DNA of 64,000 nt from Microbispora amethystogenes (GTDB lineage Bacteria > Actinomycetota > Actinomycetes > Streptosporangiales > Streptosporangiaceae), in the NCBI RefSeq assembly GCF_016863015.1, contig NZ_BOOB01000001.1, positions 93,139 through 157,138 on the forward strand, read 5' to 3'. Within the stretch, counting starts at the first letter, position 1. Each line of letters starts with the position of its first letter. Below, piece after piece: positions 50,857-59,246 of this stretch. Below the pieces are notes generated by a model, which ran no database searches, was not told the origin of the DNA, and was given only the letters and a program-made list of their open reading frames with translations. The translations under genes and the position numbers were made by a program.

Positions 50857-51211
50857 GGGGTTCCTTTCGGGTCGCTCGCGGCGCGGTCCTCTGGGGGGAG
50901 CACCGCGCGTCGTGCAGGGCTTGCGGCCGGGGTGGCCGGGCCCTCGTACGCGCGTCCGGGCAGCGCGGAGCGGCCCCGGGGCGGGGCGCGGGTGCCGATC
51001 GGGCGCGCGATCCCTGGGTGAGGGATGGGAAACGAGTCGCGCGAGGGGTGGGGCGTACAAAGGGGTCAAACGTGATGTGAGGCACGAGTATATGGAAAGA
51101 GACAGTAAATAGGACAAAGCGGAGTCAGTGCTCGGTAGATCGTCCTTGACCCGGAGGCCCTGAGAGCGCTCTCATAGGCAGGATCCGACAAAGCGATTGC
51201 AAGGGGGCGAC
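50857..51211. other. divergent promoter region, RlpA-like / DUF1349 genes
   Basis: No gene is seen. It contains an AT-rich patch (51075-51120), the 14-bp palindrome at 51161-51174, and a TTGACC hexamer on the minus strand at about 51064-51069. The GC-rich leader of the RlpA-like gene was checked for the c-di-AMP (ydaO) riboswitch often found before cell-wall genes; the expected conserved blocks are absent. Confidence 0.5.
51146..51174 (+). promoter_or_regulatory. promoter with a perfect LacI-type operator
   Basis: TTGACC (51146-51151) may be a -35 box; the -10 position (about 51169-51175) lies inside the perfect palindrome TGAGAGCGCTCTCA (51161-51174). Its GAGCGCTC centre is like CebR-type LacI-family operators of actinomycetes (TGGGAGCGCTCCCA). 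A repressor bound here would block the DUF1349 gene. Confidence 0.6.
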
Positions 51212-51763
51212 ATGGCGATCAACGACTTCACCTGGGTGAACGAGCCCGCCGAATGGTCGGGGGACGGGGAGGGGCTGCGGGCCGTCGCCGGTGCCCGGAC
51301 CGACCTGTGGCAGAAGACGCACTACGGATACTCGTTCGACACGGCGCACATGTTCGGGCGGGAGGTGGCCGGGGACCTGCGGCTGACGGTGACGTTCGAC
51401 GCCGACTACGCGGAGCAGTACGACCAGGCCGGGGCGGTGCTGCGGATCGACGAGGAGAACTGGATCAAGGCGGGGGTCGAGTTCGTCGACGGCGGCCACC
51501 AGCTCAGCGTGGTCGTCACACGCGGCTTCTCCGACTGGTCCGTCACGCCCGCGCCGGCCGGCCTCGTCTCCGCCACGTTCGACTTCGAGCGCGCCGGAGA
51601 CGCCGTCACCGTCCGGTACGGCGTGAACGGCGCGGAGCCGGAGCACATGCTGCGCCTCGCCTACTTCCCGCCGAAGACGCCCGCCCTCGCGGGGGTCATG
51701 TGCGCCGCCCCGAGCGGCGAGGGCTTCGAGACCCGCTTCACCCGGGTGTCGCTCACGTCCTAG
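51212..51763 (+). CDS. DUF1349 protein (concanavalin A-like fold)
   Basis: 183 residues, cytoplasmic. DUF1349 landmarks: FTWVNEPAEWSGDGEGLRAV, DLWQKTHYGYSFDTAHMFGR, AGAVLRIDEENWIKAGVEF and DGGHQLSVVVTRGFSDWSV. The fold is a lectin-like beta-sandwich and a carbohydrate-related role is likely but unproven. A GGGGGCGAC site precedes the ATG at 51212. Regulation by sugar through the LacI-type operator upstream is suggested by the sequence. Its stop codon shares the bases CTAG with the stop of the convergent EEP gene. Confidence 0.85.
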   Translation: MAINDFTWVNEPAEWSGDGEGLRAVAGARTDLWQKTHYGYSFDTAHMFGREVAGDLRLTVTFDADYAEQYDQAGAVLRIDEENWIKAGVEFVDGGHQLSVVVTRGFSDWSVTPAPAGLVSATFDFERAGDAVTVRYGVNGAEPEHMLRLAYFPPKTPALAGVMCAAPSGEGFETRFTRVSLTS

Positions 51764-52818
51764 CCGGGGGGCAGGACCAGCTCGGCGAAGATCGCGCGGT
51801 GGTCGGTCACTGGCAGCCGGTGGATGCCGAACGCCCGCACGGCGACGCGGGGGTCCACCAGGACGTGGTCGATCGTGACGGGCGGCACCGGCAGTCCCCG
51901 GAAGTCCCACCGCCGGTACGGCCAGGTCCCGGCCAGGCCGTCGCCGGTCGCGTCGGCCGCGTCCCGGTAGCCCGCGTCGAGCAGGCGCCGGACGCGGTCG
52001 TGGTCGAGTGTCGCGTTGAAGTCCCCCGAGAGGATCCGCACCTGCCCGGCGGGGAGGGGCAGCCCGGCGAGCCCGTCGGCCCAGCACGCGAGCCGTGCCA
52101 CGTAGCGCGGCGCGCACGGGTGCACGGACACGACGCCGACGGGCTCCGCGCCGGGCACCTCGACGCCGCCCTGCGCCTGCCGGGAGTCGCCGGGACCGGT
52201 GATCGTCTCCGGGCGCAGCGGGAACCGGGTGAAGAGGCCGGACCCACCGGAGCCCACCTGCGCCCGCTCGTCCCCGTACGGCAGGAGCCGGGTCAGCCCC
52301 GCGCCCCGCAGGCCCTCCAGGGCCTCCGGGGTCAGTTCCTGCAGGGTGAGCACGTCCGGGCGCAGCGTCCGTACGAGATCGACCAGCGCGGCGGGCGGCA
52401 CCGAGCCCTTCAGCAGGTTGGCCGACAGCACCCGGAGGACCGGCCCTCGCGCGTCCTGCGCGTTCCGCGTGCCCGTCGCCGCTGCCATGCCGGCCTCCGC
52501 ACGACCTGGGCCGGGGAGAGCACCGTCCCGATCGGAGAGGGCACGGGGCAACACGCAGGCGACGAGCACCCCGGTGACCGCCACGCCCGCCACGAGCGCG
52601 GCCCGGCGCCGCGTGAGCAGCGCGACGACCGGCGCGGCGACCGAGGCGAGGGCGGCGTACGGCGTGAACGCGACCAGTTGCACCCAGCGGAAGTGGACGT
52701 CGCCCGGCACCAGCCGCAGCAGGGCCCACAGCGCGAACGGCGCGACCACGAGCCAGGCGAGCAGGCCGCGCAGGAGGTTCCGGCAGCCCGCCCCGCCGCC
52801 GGCGGTCCGCTTCGTCAT
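51760..52818 (-). CDS. membrane-anchored endonuclease/exonuclease/phosphatase family protein
   Basis: 352 residues. Three N-terminal hydrophobic segments (to about residue 95: LLAWLVVAPFALWALLRLV, AALASVAAPVVALLTRR and ALVAGVAVTGVLVACVL) are followed by an EEP domain (about 130-352). Catalytic blocks visible: LSANLLKG, LTLQELTPEAL, LSGDFNATLDH, TIDHVLVDP and LPVTDHRAIFAEL. Layout fits the actinobacterial membrane EEP proteins; substrate (nucleic acid, phospholipid or sphingomyelin-like) is unknown. ATG at 52818 with AAGGGG upstream. Its stop overlaps that of the DUF1349 gene. Confidence 0.85.
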   Translation of the reverse strand: MTKRTAGGGAGCRNLLRGLLAWLVVAPFALWALLRLVPGDVHFRWVQLVAFTPYAALASVAAPVVALLTRRRAALVAGVAVTGVLVACVLPRALSDRDGALPGPGRAEAGMAAATGTRNAQDARGPVLRVLSANLLKGSVPPAALVDLVRTLRPDVLTLQELTPEALEGLRGAGLTRLLPYGDERAQVGSGGSGLFTRFPLRPETITGPGDSRQAQGGVEVPGAEPVGVVSVHPCAPRYVARLACWADGLAGLPLPAGQVRILSGDFNATLDHDRVRRLLDAGYRDAADATGDGLAGTWPYRRWDFRGLPVPPVTIDHVLVDPRVAVRAFGIHRLPVTDHRAIFAELVLPPG

Positions 52819-52924
52819 CCTCGGCCCCTTCGCCACACCGCTCGGAGTGATGATCCACCCTACGGGCCGGGCGCCCGCGTTCTCAGGACTCCACGCCGAC
52901 GCGGGCACGCCGTACAGTCTCGGC

Positions 52925-54175
52925 ATGAATGTCGAAGCGAGGGTCCTGGACGCGATCGACGAGGCGGAGACCGTGCGCCTGCTGGCCGGTCTGGTCCGGG
53001 TGCCGAGCGTCACGGGCAGCGACGCGGAGTCGGACCTGCAGGACAGATGTGCCCGCATGCTCACCGAGTGGGACCTCGACGTCGACATGTGGAAGCTCGA
53101 CCTCGACGACCTCCGCGCCCGCGAGGGGTTCCCGGGGACGGAGGCGGAGCGCGCCGAGGGGTACGGCGTCGTCGGCGTCACCGAGGGCGAGGGCGTGCCC
53201 GCGCTGATCCTGCAGGGGCACGCCGACGTCGTGCCGATCGGCGACCCGGGCAAGTGGGAGGGGCAGGACCCGTTCGGCGCCCGTCTCACCGCGACCACCC
53301 TGCACGGCCGGGGCGCCTGCGACATGAAGGCCGGTCTCGCCGCCAACCTCGCCGTCGTCCGCGCGCTGCACCGGGCCGGCGTACGGCTCGCGCGCCCGCT
53401 GGCCGTCCACTGCGTCGTCAGCGAGGAGGACGGCGGGCTCGGCGCCTTCGCCACCCTGGCCAGGGGGCACACCGGCGAGGCGGCCGTGATCACCGAGCCG
53501 ACGGGCGGCGCGCTGATCACCGCCACCGCCGGGGCGCTGACCTTCCGCCTGGAGGTCGCCGGCCGGGCCGCGCACGGCGCCACCCGCTACGAGGGCGTCA
53601 ACGCCGTCGAGGCGTTCTGGCCGGTCCTGCGGGCCGTGCGGGAGCTGGAGCGGGAGCGCAACCGGGACCGCGACGCGTTGTTCGGCGGCAACCCGGTGCC
53701 GTACCCGATCGAGATCGGCACCGTGCGGGCCGGAGACTGGGCGAGCACGGTGCCCGACCTGCTCGTGGCCGAGGGACGGCTGGGCGTCCGCCTCGGCGAG
53801 GACCCCGCCGAGGCGCGGGCGGCCCTGGAGGCGGCGCTCGCCGGTCTCGACGACCCCTGGCTGCGGGACAACCCCGTGCGTGTCACCTGGCCCGGCGGGC
53901 AGTTCGCCAGCGGACGGCTGCCCGACGGGCACCCGCTGGCGGGGGAGACGGCCGCGGCCGTCGCGGACGCGACCGGCGCCGCGCCGTCCAGGACGGCCGC
54001 GCCGTACGGGAGCGACCTGCGCCTCTACGCGGCGGCGGGCGTGCCGACCCTGCACTACGGCCCCGGCGACGTCCGCTTCGCGCACGCCCCGCGCGAGCAG
54101 GTGGACCTGCGGGAGGTCCGCGACGTCACCCGCGCCCTGGCGCTGCTCGCCCTGCGCCGCTGCGGCGTGCGCTGA
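52925..54175 (+). CDS. M20-family peptidase (ArgE/DapE/CPG2-like)
   Basis: 416 residues. Metal ligands: His99 and Asp101 in LQGHADVVP, Asp133 in GACDMKAG, Glu167 and Glu168 in VVSEEDGGLGA, a later Asp/Glu in ITEPTGGAL, and His in RFAHAPREQVDL. A dimerisation domain with AAHGATRYEGVNAVEAF is present. ArgE/DapE/carboxypeptidase-type reactions release an amino acid from an N-acyl or peptide substrate. The ATG at 52925 follows TACAGT by six bases with no ribosome site, so a leaderless transcript is likely. Confidence 0.88.
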   Translation: MNVEARVLDAIDEAETVRLLAGLVRVPSVTGSDAESDLQDRCARMLTEWDLDVDMWKLDLDDLRAREGFPGTEAERAEGYGVVGVTEGEGVPALILQGHADVVPIGDPGKWEGQDPFGARLTATTLHGRGACDMKAGLAANLAVVRALHRAGVRLARPLAVHCVVSEEDGGLGAFATLARGHTGEAAVITEPTGGALITATAGALTFRLEVAGRAAHGATRYEGVNAVEAFWPVLRAVRELERERNRDRDALFGGNPVPYPIEIGTVRAGDWASTVPDLLVAEGRLGVRLGEDPAEARAALEAALAGLDDPWLRDNPVRVTWPGGQFASGRLPDGHPLAGETAAAVADATGAAPSRTAAPYGSDLRLYAAAGVPTLHYGPGDVRFAHAPREQVDLREVRDVTRALALLALRRCGVR

Positions 54176-54285
54176 GCAAGTGGACGCCGGGAGGACGGGC
54201 GCCGGGCAGGTCAGCGCCGGGGAGGTGGACGCCGGGGAGGTGGACGCTGGGCGCCGCCGAGGGGAACGCGGGCGGGCCGGGGTCG
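54176..54285. repeat. short degenerate tandem repeats between convergent genes
   Basis: GTGGACGCCGGG recurs at 54180, 54225 and 54240 with intervening GTCAGCGCCGGGGAG, a period of about 15 bases. No gene. The repeats may form by slippage and have no obvious role. Confidence 0.5.
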
Positions 54286-56670
54286 TCAGGCGTTGACGAC
54301 GGAGGCGATCTCGTTGAGGGGAAACTCCAGGTAGTCGCCGGCCTCCTCGCACCAGGCGTCGAGCACACCGCTGCGCAGCTCGCCGTGGCTGACCGTGGCG
54401 GTGACCCCGTCGGCGAGCGTGATGAGCGCCCGGATGTCGCGGTCGACCACGAAGCCCAGCAGCGACTGCTGGGCGGCGGGCAGCCGCGTCGCCATCCGGC
54501 CGATGACCGCCCACGTCTGGCGGGCCCGCGCCTCCCCGGCAGCCGGCCCGCCGCTGACGATCAGCCGCCGGGCGTGCTCGCGCGGGTCGGGCGGGGGTTC
54601 CAGGAGGTGCGCGGGGGGATCGAGCTCGGCGACCCGCCCGCCGGGCAGGAGGATGAGCCGCCCGCCCTGCGGCTCCCGCCTGACCGTGATCTCGCCGGTG
54701 TCGTCCACCGGCACGGGGGCGTACCCCGCCTCGCGCAGGGCGGCCAGCGTCGCCCCTGCGGGCGCCGCGCCCGCGAGCACGGTCGGCGCCAGCAGCCGCA
54801 GGCCCAGTCTGCCCAGCTTCCGGTGCGCGGCGATCTCCGCGAGCAGTGCGGGGTCGGAGCCCTGGATGATGCAGCCGACCGACGACACGGTGACCTCGCC
54901 GTGGCGCCGCGCCACGTCCCGGATCAGGTACGTCAGGGGCTGCGGAAGCGTCCCGGCCTCCGCCAGGCCGGCGATGAGCGTCTCCGCCGTGTCGCCGGCG
55001 TCGAGGGCCCGCCGTACGCTCGCGGGGCCGAACCGCCACACCGACGCCGTGCCCTGCGACTCCCGGTCGGCCGCGCGGTCGAGCAGCGCCGCGAGCTCGA
55101 CCGACGGCGGGCCGGTCACCACGGCGGTGAGGTCGGCGCCGAACAGCGCCGTGCGCTGGGCGCTCGCCATGGCGTGGGTGGCGGCCGCGGCCAGCCCGGG
55201 ATCGTGCTCGACCTCCGGCACGCACTCGTGGCTCTCGTTCCCGGCCACGGCGGCCAGCGGGGCCAGCGCCCGGCCGAGGCCGGTGAGCATGTCGCAGGCG
55301 GCCAGGCCGAGCAGGCGGGCCTCGTCGAGGACGGCCGCGGCGCAGTCGGCGAGCAGTTCCCGGTCGAGCAGCGGGGCCCGCCAGTGCACCCGCTGCACGA
55401 GCTCACGGAGCGTCGCGAAGGCCCTGTCCTCGGGGATCTCGGCGAGCGCGGCGAACAGGGCCCACCGGATCCTCGCGATCGTCTCGCCGGCCGGGTCGTC
55501 GCCGAGCGCGGCGGGCTGACGGCCGTCCACCCGGCGCAGCGACGAGCGCTCCATGCGCCACCAGGCCGCGAGCAGGGCGCACAGCCGCGCGGGGGCCTCC
55601 TCCAGCCGCCACGCGTCGAACCCGGCCGTCGCGGTCAGCCCGCCGGCCTCGTCGTCGACGGCGACCAGCCGGGCGACGGCGCAGACCTCCAGCAGCAGCC
55701 GGGTCTCGTCCTCCGCGCAGCCGATCTCCCTGGCCAGCCGCTTGATCTCCCGCACGCCGACCCCGCCGTGCTTGAGCAGCGGCAGCGTCGTCTTGTCGAT
55801 GTTCTCCAGCAACGCCGTCGCCCGGTCGAGCACCCGCGGCGCGGCCAGGCACATCGCGTGCTCGACCGCGCCGGCGTCGGCGCCGGACGTGGCCAGATCG
55901 GGCGGGTACGGCGTGAACGGCCCGCGGTAGTCGGGCCCCCGCAGGGCCAGCGCCACCTCGCGGGGCATCTCGGCCAGGTTCCACTGGGTGCGGAAGAGCA
56001 GCCCGCGGTCGAGCGCCCACTTCTCCGGCGTGCCGGGGGTGATGAACCGGTTGCCGTCGACGCTGCGCACGGGCCCGTCCCAGGCGAAGTCGTCGAGCAT
56101 GCCGAGCGTGCCGTCCGGGGCGTCGTCCAGCAGCGTTCCCAGGCGCTCGGAGTCGCCGAGCAGCGCCGTGATCCGCGCGACCACCTGACGCCTGCCGCCG
56201 TGCCCGGACAGGTCGAGCATCCGGCACACCCGGCGCAGCGCCTCGGTGCTGAGCTTCCAGGAGTCGAGGTACGCCGAGAGCGGCTCGCCCAGGCCGCAGG
56301 GCGCGGTCCACCAGCGGGCCACGGCCTTGGCCAGGGTGATCCGGCCGTCCGGGCCCGGCCACGCGACGGCGTGGTCGTAGAGGTGATCGAGCCAGGGGAT
56401 GACCTCGGAGGTGCTCACCCCGAGGAAGCGGGCCAGTTCGTCCTCCGTCGGGTGCCCTCCGACGACCAGGCACGCCTGCAGGAGTTCGAGCGTAGGCAGG
56501 GGGAGGCCGCGCATGACCTCCATGACGGCGAAGGTGTCGGTCAGCCGGTGCGCCAGGGCGTCCATGCGCCGGGGCCACGGCGGTGCGATCGCGTCCGGGC
56601 GGTTGGCCAGGACGCGGGCGAGCCTGTCTTCGTCAAGACTGGTCAGCCAGCCGACTATGTGATCGTCCAT
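54286..56670 (-). CDS. helicase-associated domain protein (XPB/Ssl2-like N-terminal family)
   Basis: 794 residues. It matches the long actinobacterial family annotated as helicase C-terminal/XPB-associated domain proteins: an N-terminal winged-helix-like part (LARFLGVSTSEVIPWLDHLY), a long helical middle, and the distinctive ADLTAVVTGPPSVELAALLDR and QGSDPALLAEIAAHRKLGRL blocks. No Walker A motif is present, so it is not a helicase itself; a role beside the XPB-like helicase of DNA repair is inferred. ATG at 56670 with GAGAGA upstream. Monocistronic. Confidence 0.75.
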   Translation of the reverse strand: MDDHIVGWLTSLDEDRLARVLANRPDAIAPPWPRRMDALAHRLTDTFAVMEVMRGLPLPTLELLQACLVVGGHPTEDELARFLGVSTSEVIPWLDHLYDHAVAWPGPDGRITLAKAVARWWTAPCGLGEPLSAYLDSWKLSTEALRRVCRMLDLSGHGGRRQVVARITALLGDSERLGTLLDDAPDGTLGMLDDFAWDGPVRSVDGNRFITPGTPEKWALDRGLLFRTQWNLAEMPREVALALRGPDYRGPFTPYPPDLATSGADAGAVEHAMCLAAPRVLDRATALLENIDKTTLPLLKHGGVGVREIKRLAREIGCAEDETRLLLEVCAVARLVAVDDEAGGLTATAGFDAWRLEEAPARLCALLAAWWRMERSSLRRVDGRQPAALGDDPAGETIARIRWALFAALAEIPEDRAFATLRELVQRVHWRAPLLDRELLADCAAAVLDEARLLGLAACDMLTGLGRALAPLAAVAGNESHECVPEVEHDPGLAAAATHAMASAQRTALFGADLTAVVTGPPSVELAALLDRAADRESQGTASVWRFGPASVRRALDAGDTAETLIAGLAEAGTLPQPLTYLIRDVARRHGEVTVSSVGCIIQGSDPALLAEIAAHRKLGRLGLRLLAPTVLAGAAPAGATLAALREAGYAPVPVDDTGEITVRREPQGGRLILLPGGRVAELDPPAHLLEPPPDPREHARRLIVSGGPAAGEARARQTWAVIGRMATRLPAAQQSLLGFVVDRDIRALITLADGVTATVSHGELRSGVLDAWCEEAGDYLEFPLNEIASVVNA

Positions 56671-57043
56671 AATTGATCTCTCGGGAGTCCCAGGCAGACA
56701 CCGTAGTGCAGATCACAGCCTCGGCGGGGTCCGCGCACCGGTGGACAGGTCGCGGTCACGAATTCCGAGATCACGATATGTCTCCGCCGATCGGTTGGAA
56801 ACGGGCGTGCTGTTGGGCCGCTCCGGCCCGATGTCTGCACATCATCGCCCGCCACGCCCACGCTTCGGGAGAGTTCCGGGGAATCCGGGCCGTCGGCCGG
56901 AGGGCGCTCCCATGCATTCCGGGCTGCACGGGAGCGCTCTTCGGCCGGCGGACCGCGATCGGCGACAGCAAGATCTAACGACGGAGTTAGGTTTTCGGAG
57001 GGCGCGTCGCCGTCCGTCCGTCTTCCCGGCTCGGGGCCGGGGC
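56671..57043. other. gene-free stretch
   Basis: No convincing gene. One small dyad, CTAAC-N6-GTTAG (56975-56990), followed on the plus strand by GTTTT, lies about 55 bases beyond the stop of the ATPase gene and could end its transcript. Otherwise nothing notable. Confidence 0.45.
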
Positions 57044-57583
57044 TCAGGCCGCGAGCACGGCCCATACCGCCTTGCCCTGTGGGACGAGGGGGCACCAGCC
57101 CCAGCACGCGCTCAGCGACTCCACGATGTGCAGCCCCAGCCCCCCCGGCTCGAAGGGGGAGGGGTCCCGCAGCACCGGCGCGCTCGACCCGGGGTCGGTG
57201 ATCGCGCACGCCACGTGCGCTCCCCGGCGGATCAGCGACAACCGGATGACCTCCCTCGGGCGGTCGCCGGTGAGCGACATGCCGTGCCGCAGCGCGTTGG
57301 TGGCCAGTTCGGAGACGACCAGTTCCATCCCGTCGAGCAGGTCGGTCATCCGCCAGCCCGAGAGCGTCCCGGCGGCGAAGCTGCGCGCCGAGTGCACCGA
57401 CTCCGCGCGGGGCGGGAGGACGAACGTGGCACTGGCGCTCGCCGTGCCGGGCTGGAGGAGGCCGCGAGCGGGCTCCGGCCACCAGCCGATGGGTGGCCAC
57501 CAGTCGAGCGCCGACCAGTGAATCTGGCCACGAGTCAGGTTCGTGGACTGCACGAGATCATGATGTAGGACACTCCCGTGCAT
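57044..57583 (-). CDS. anti-sigma-like histidine-kinase-type ATPase (RsbW/HATPase_c)
   Basis: 179 residues from the ATG at 57583; the GTG at 57553 is an alternative start because the upstream end overlaps the repeat elements. The C-terminal two thirds are a single GHKL ATPase domain: N box ELATNALRHG, ITDPGSSAPVL, and the G box GGLGLHIVESLS. No kinase partner domain is present. Such ATPases accompany XRE-DUF397 pairs in actinomycetes, and the three are thought to form a regulatory set. It diverges from the XRE gene. Confidence 0.85.
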   Translation of the reverse strand: MHGSVLHHDLVQSTNLTRGQIHWSALDWWPPIGWWPEPARGLLQPGTASASATFVLPPRAESVHSARSFAAGTLSGWRMTDLLDGMELVVSELATNALRHGMSLTGDRPREVIRLSLIRRGAHVACAITDPGSSAPVLRDPSPFEPGGLGLHIVESLSACWGWCPLVPQGKAVWAVLAA

Positions 57584-57606
57584 GTGCAAGAGCGAATGCA
57601 CGTGCA
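57579..57606. promoter_or_regulatory. tandem TGCAYGTGCA palindromes in a divergent promoter
   Basis: TGCATGTGCA (57579-57588, one mismatch from a palindrome) and TGCACGTGCA (57597-57606, perfect) are 18 bases apart, start to start. They lie between the ATPase and XRE genes. Two sites on about one and a half helical turns could bind the XRE regulator. Confidence 0.45.
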
Positions 57607-57707
57607 AGCGCGTTGTGCAGGCGCTACCGTTACCCCCGACACCACTGGGACGAAGGGGGCGATCTTTGACAGACTGTGAACCAGTCCACAAAGCGGAGGA
57701 ATAGCAC

Positions 57708-58574
57708 GTGTCCATAGATCCGCCCGGATCCGGTTCCACCGTTCGGCGAATCATGCTCGGCGCGAGCCTTCGACGCCTGCGCGAGGAACGCGGTCTGACC
57801 CGTGAGGTCGCCGGCTTCCACATCCGTGCCTCGGAGTCGAAGATCAGCCGGATGGAGCTCGGCCGGGTCGGGTTCAAGACACGTGACGTCGAAGACCTGC
57901 TCACGCTGTACGGCGTCCATGACGACGACGAACGGCGTGGCCTGCTGGAGATGGTCCGCGAGGCGAACACACCCGGGTGGTGGCACAAGTACGGCGAGGT
58001 GCTGCCGAACTGGTTCGTCACCTACGTCGGCCTGGAGGAGGCCTCCAGCGTGATCCGCACCTACGAGGTGCAGTTCGTGCCCGGCCTGCTGCAGACGGCG
58101 AAGTACGCCCGCTCGGTGATCCAGCTCGGTCATCCGGACGCGACGGAGGCCACGCTCGATCAACGCGTCAACCTGCGGCTCCAGCGGCAGGAGAGGCTCA
58201 CGCGCAAGGACGGCCCCCGGCTGTGGGCCGTCATCGACGAGGCCGCGCTCAGGCGGCCCATCGGAGGGAGTGCGACGATGCGGGAACAGCTCCAGCACCT
58301 GCTGGAGGTGTCCACGCTGCCCAACATCACCCTGCAGGTGATGCCCCTTCGCTACGGGATGCACGCGGCCGAGGGAGGCGCGTTCACCATCCTCCGCTTC
58401 CCGGACTCCGATCTTTCGGACGTGGTCTACGTCGAGCAGCTCTGGGGTGCGCTCTACCTGGACAAACGTGAGGACATCGATCCCTACCTCACGGCCATGG
58501 AGCAGCTGTGCGTGGAGAGCACCACGCCTGGCGGCACCGCCGAGATCCTCGGCGATCTTCTCAGAGAGACATGA
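57708..58574 (+). CDS. XRE-family regulator with DUF5753
   Basis: 288 residues. The helix-turn-helix is at about 17-65 (LGASLRRLREERGLTREVAG, SESKISRMELGRVGFKTRDV). The rest is the DUF5753 domain (WWHKYGEVLPNWFVTYVGLE, ASSVIRTYEVQFVPGLLQTA, MREQLQHLLEVSTLPNITLQV). These proteins regulate development and secondary metabolism in actinomycetes, together with the neighbouring DUF397 protein. The GTG at 57708 has GGAGGAA six bases upstream. A TTGACA box (57667-57672) lies ahead. Confidence 0.92.
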   Translation: MSIDPPGSGSTVRRIMLGASLRRLREERGLTREVAGFHIRASESKISRMELGRVGFKTRDVEDLLTLYGVHDDDERRGLLEMVREANTPGWWHKYGEVLPNWFVTYVGLEEASSVIRTYEVQFVPGLLQTAKYARSVIQLGHPDATEATLDQRVNLRLQRQERLTRKDGPRLWAVIDEAALRRPIGGSATMREQLQHLLEVSTLPNITLQVMPLRYGMHAAEGGAFTILRFPDSDLSDVVYVEQLWGALYLDKREDIDPYLTAMEQLCVESTTPGGTAEILGDLLRET

Positions 58575-58808
58575 ATGCAGACATATAACGGGATGCCCGC
58601 AACCGACCTCTCCGGGGTCACCTGGCGGAAGAGCGCCCACAGCAACTCGACCGGCAACTGCGTGGAACTGGCCGAGCTTCCCGACGGCAGTGTGGCCGTG
58701 CGGAACTCGCGGTATCCCGAGGGGCCGGCCCTCATCTACACGCGGGACGAGATCCGGGCCCTGGTGCTCGGGGTCAAGGACGGCGAGTTCGACGGCCTCC
58801 TGGTGTAA
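58575..58808 (+). CDS. DUF397 protein
   Basis: 77 residues. The family pattern WRKSAHSNSTGNCVELAEL and VAVRNSRYPEGPALIYTRDE, EIRALVLGVKDGEFD is clear. It begins one base after the XRE stop and is surely co-transcribed. DUF397 proteins are small partners of DUF5753 XRE regulators; the mechanism is not established here. It has one Cys in the conserved GNCVE. Confidence 0.92.
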   Translation: MQTYNGMPATDLSGVTWRKSAHSNSTGNCVELAELPDGSVAVRNSRYPEGPALIYTRDEIRALVLGVKDGEFDGLLV

Positions 58809-58909
58809 CCCTCTGTTCACTCGCTTCTCGCGGGCGTAACACCACAAGGCGGACGCCGTAACAAGGATCCGGCACATTGGACCCCAGGAGAATCGCAAGG
58901 GGGGACCTC

Positions 58910-59185
58910 GTGCTGGAGCAGATGACTCTTTACCCGGTGGCCGACGACGTGCTCTTCGCACCCGGCGGCCGCGTGGTTATCCGCACCTACGGCGTCGCCT
59001 CCCCGGCCGACCCGCAGGACGGGCGGCCCAGGGCGGTCGCCTACCGGACCTGGGTCACCGGGGTGCGGGAACAGCCCAGATACTGGCGGTGGGGGCACTT
59101 CGAGGACGCCCGCCACGGCCACCGCAAGGTCCTGGAGTGGCTGACCGGCCGAGGGCCGCAGCCTCAGCCGGTCGCCCAGAGCTGA
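58910..59185 (+). CDS. small hypothetical protein downstream of the regulatory trio
   Basis: 91 residues, soluble. TLYPVADDVLFAPGGRVVIR, AYRTWVTGVREQPRYWRWGHF and DARHGHRKVLEWLTGRG suggest a small beta-rich domain; Trp and His are abundant. The GTG at 58910 has a strong AAGGGGGGA site; the ATG at 58922 and an upstream TTG at 58877 are less likely. Family not recognised. Confidence 0.7.
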   Translation: MLEQMTLYPVADDVLFAPGGRVVIRTYGVASPADPQDGRPRAVAYRTWVTGVREQPRYWRWGHFEDARHGHRKVLEWLTGRGPQPQPVAQS

Positions 59186-59236
59186 CTCAGGCCCGACTCA
59201 GGGCCCGACTCAGGGCTCGGCTCAGGGCTCGGTTTT
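59186..59236. repeat. tandem GACTCAGGGCCC-type repeats
   Basis: Five imperfect 12-base units (CGACTCAGGGCC or CGGCTCAGGGCT) directly follow a stop codon, ending in GGTTTTGG. The array lies between convergent genes; slippage origin is likely. Confidence 0.6.
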
Positions 59237-59246
59237 GGCGTCCGGC

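Noticed and set aside
50857..51060. c-di-AMP (ydaO-type) riboswitch upstream of the RlpA-like gene
   Set aside because: Such leaders often precede actinobacterial cell-wall genes, but I could not find the conserved blocks on the minus strand here.
51253..56676. An 1807-residue open frame on the plus strand
   Set aside because: It overlaps DUF1349, EEP, M20 and helicase-associated genes, each with clear motifs in other frames, and has no recognisable domain.
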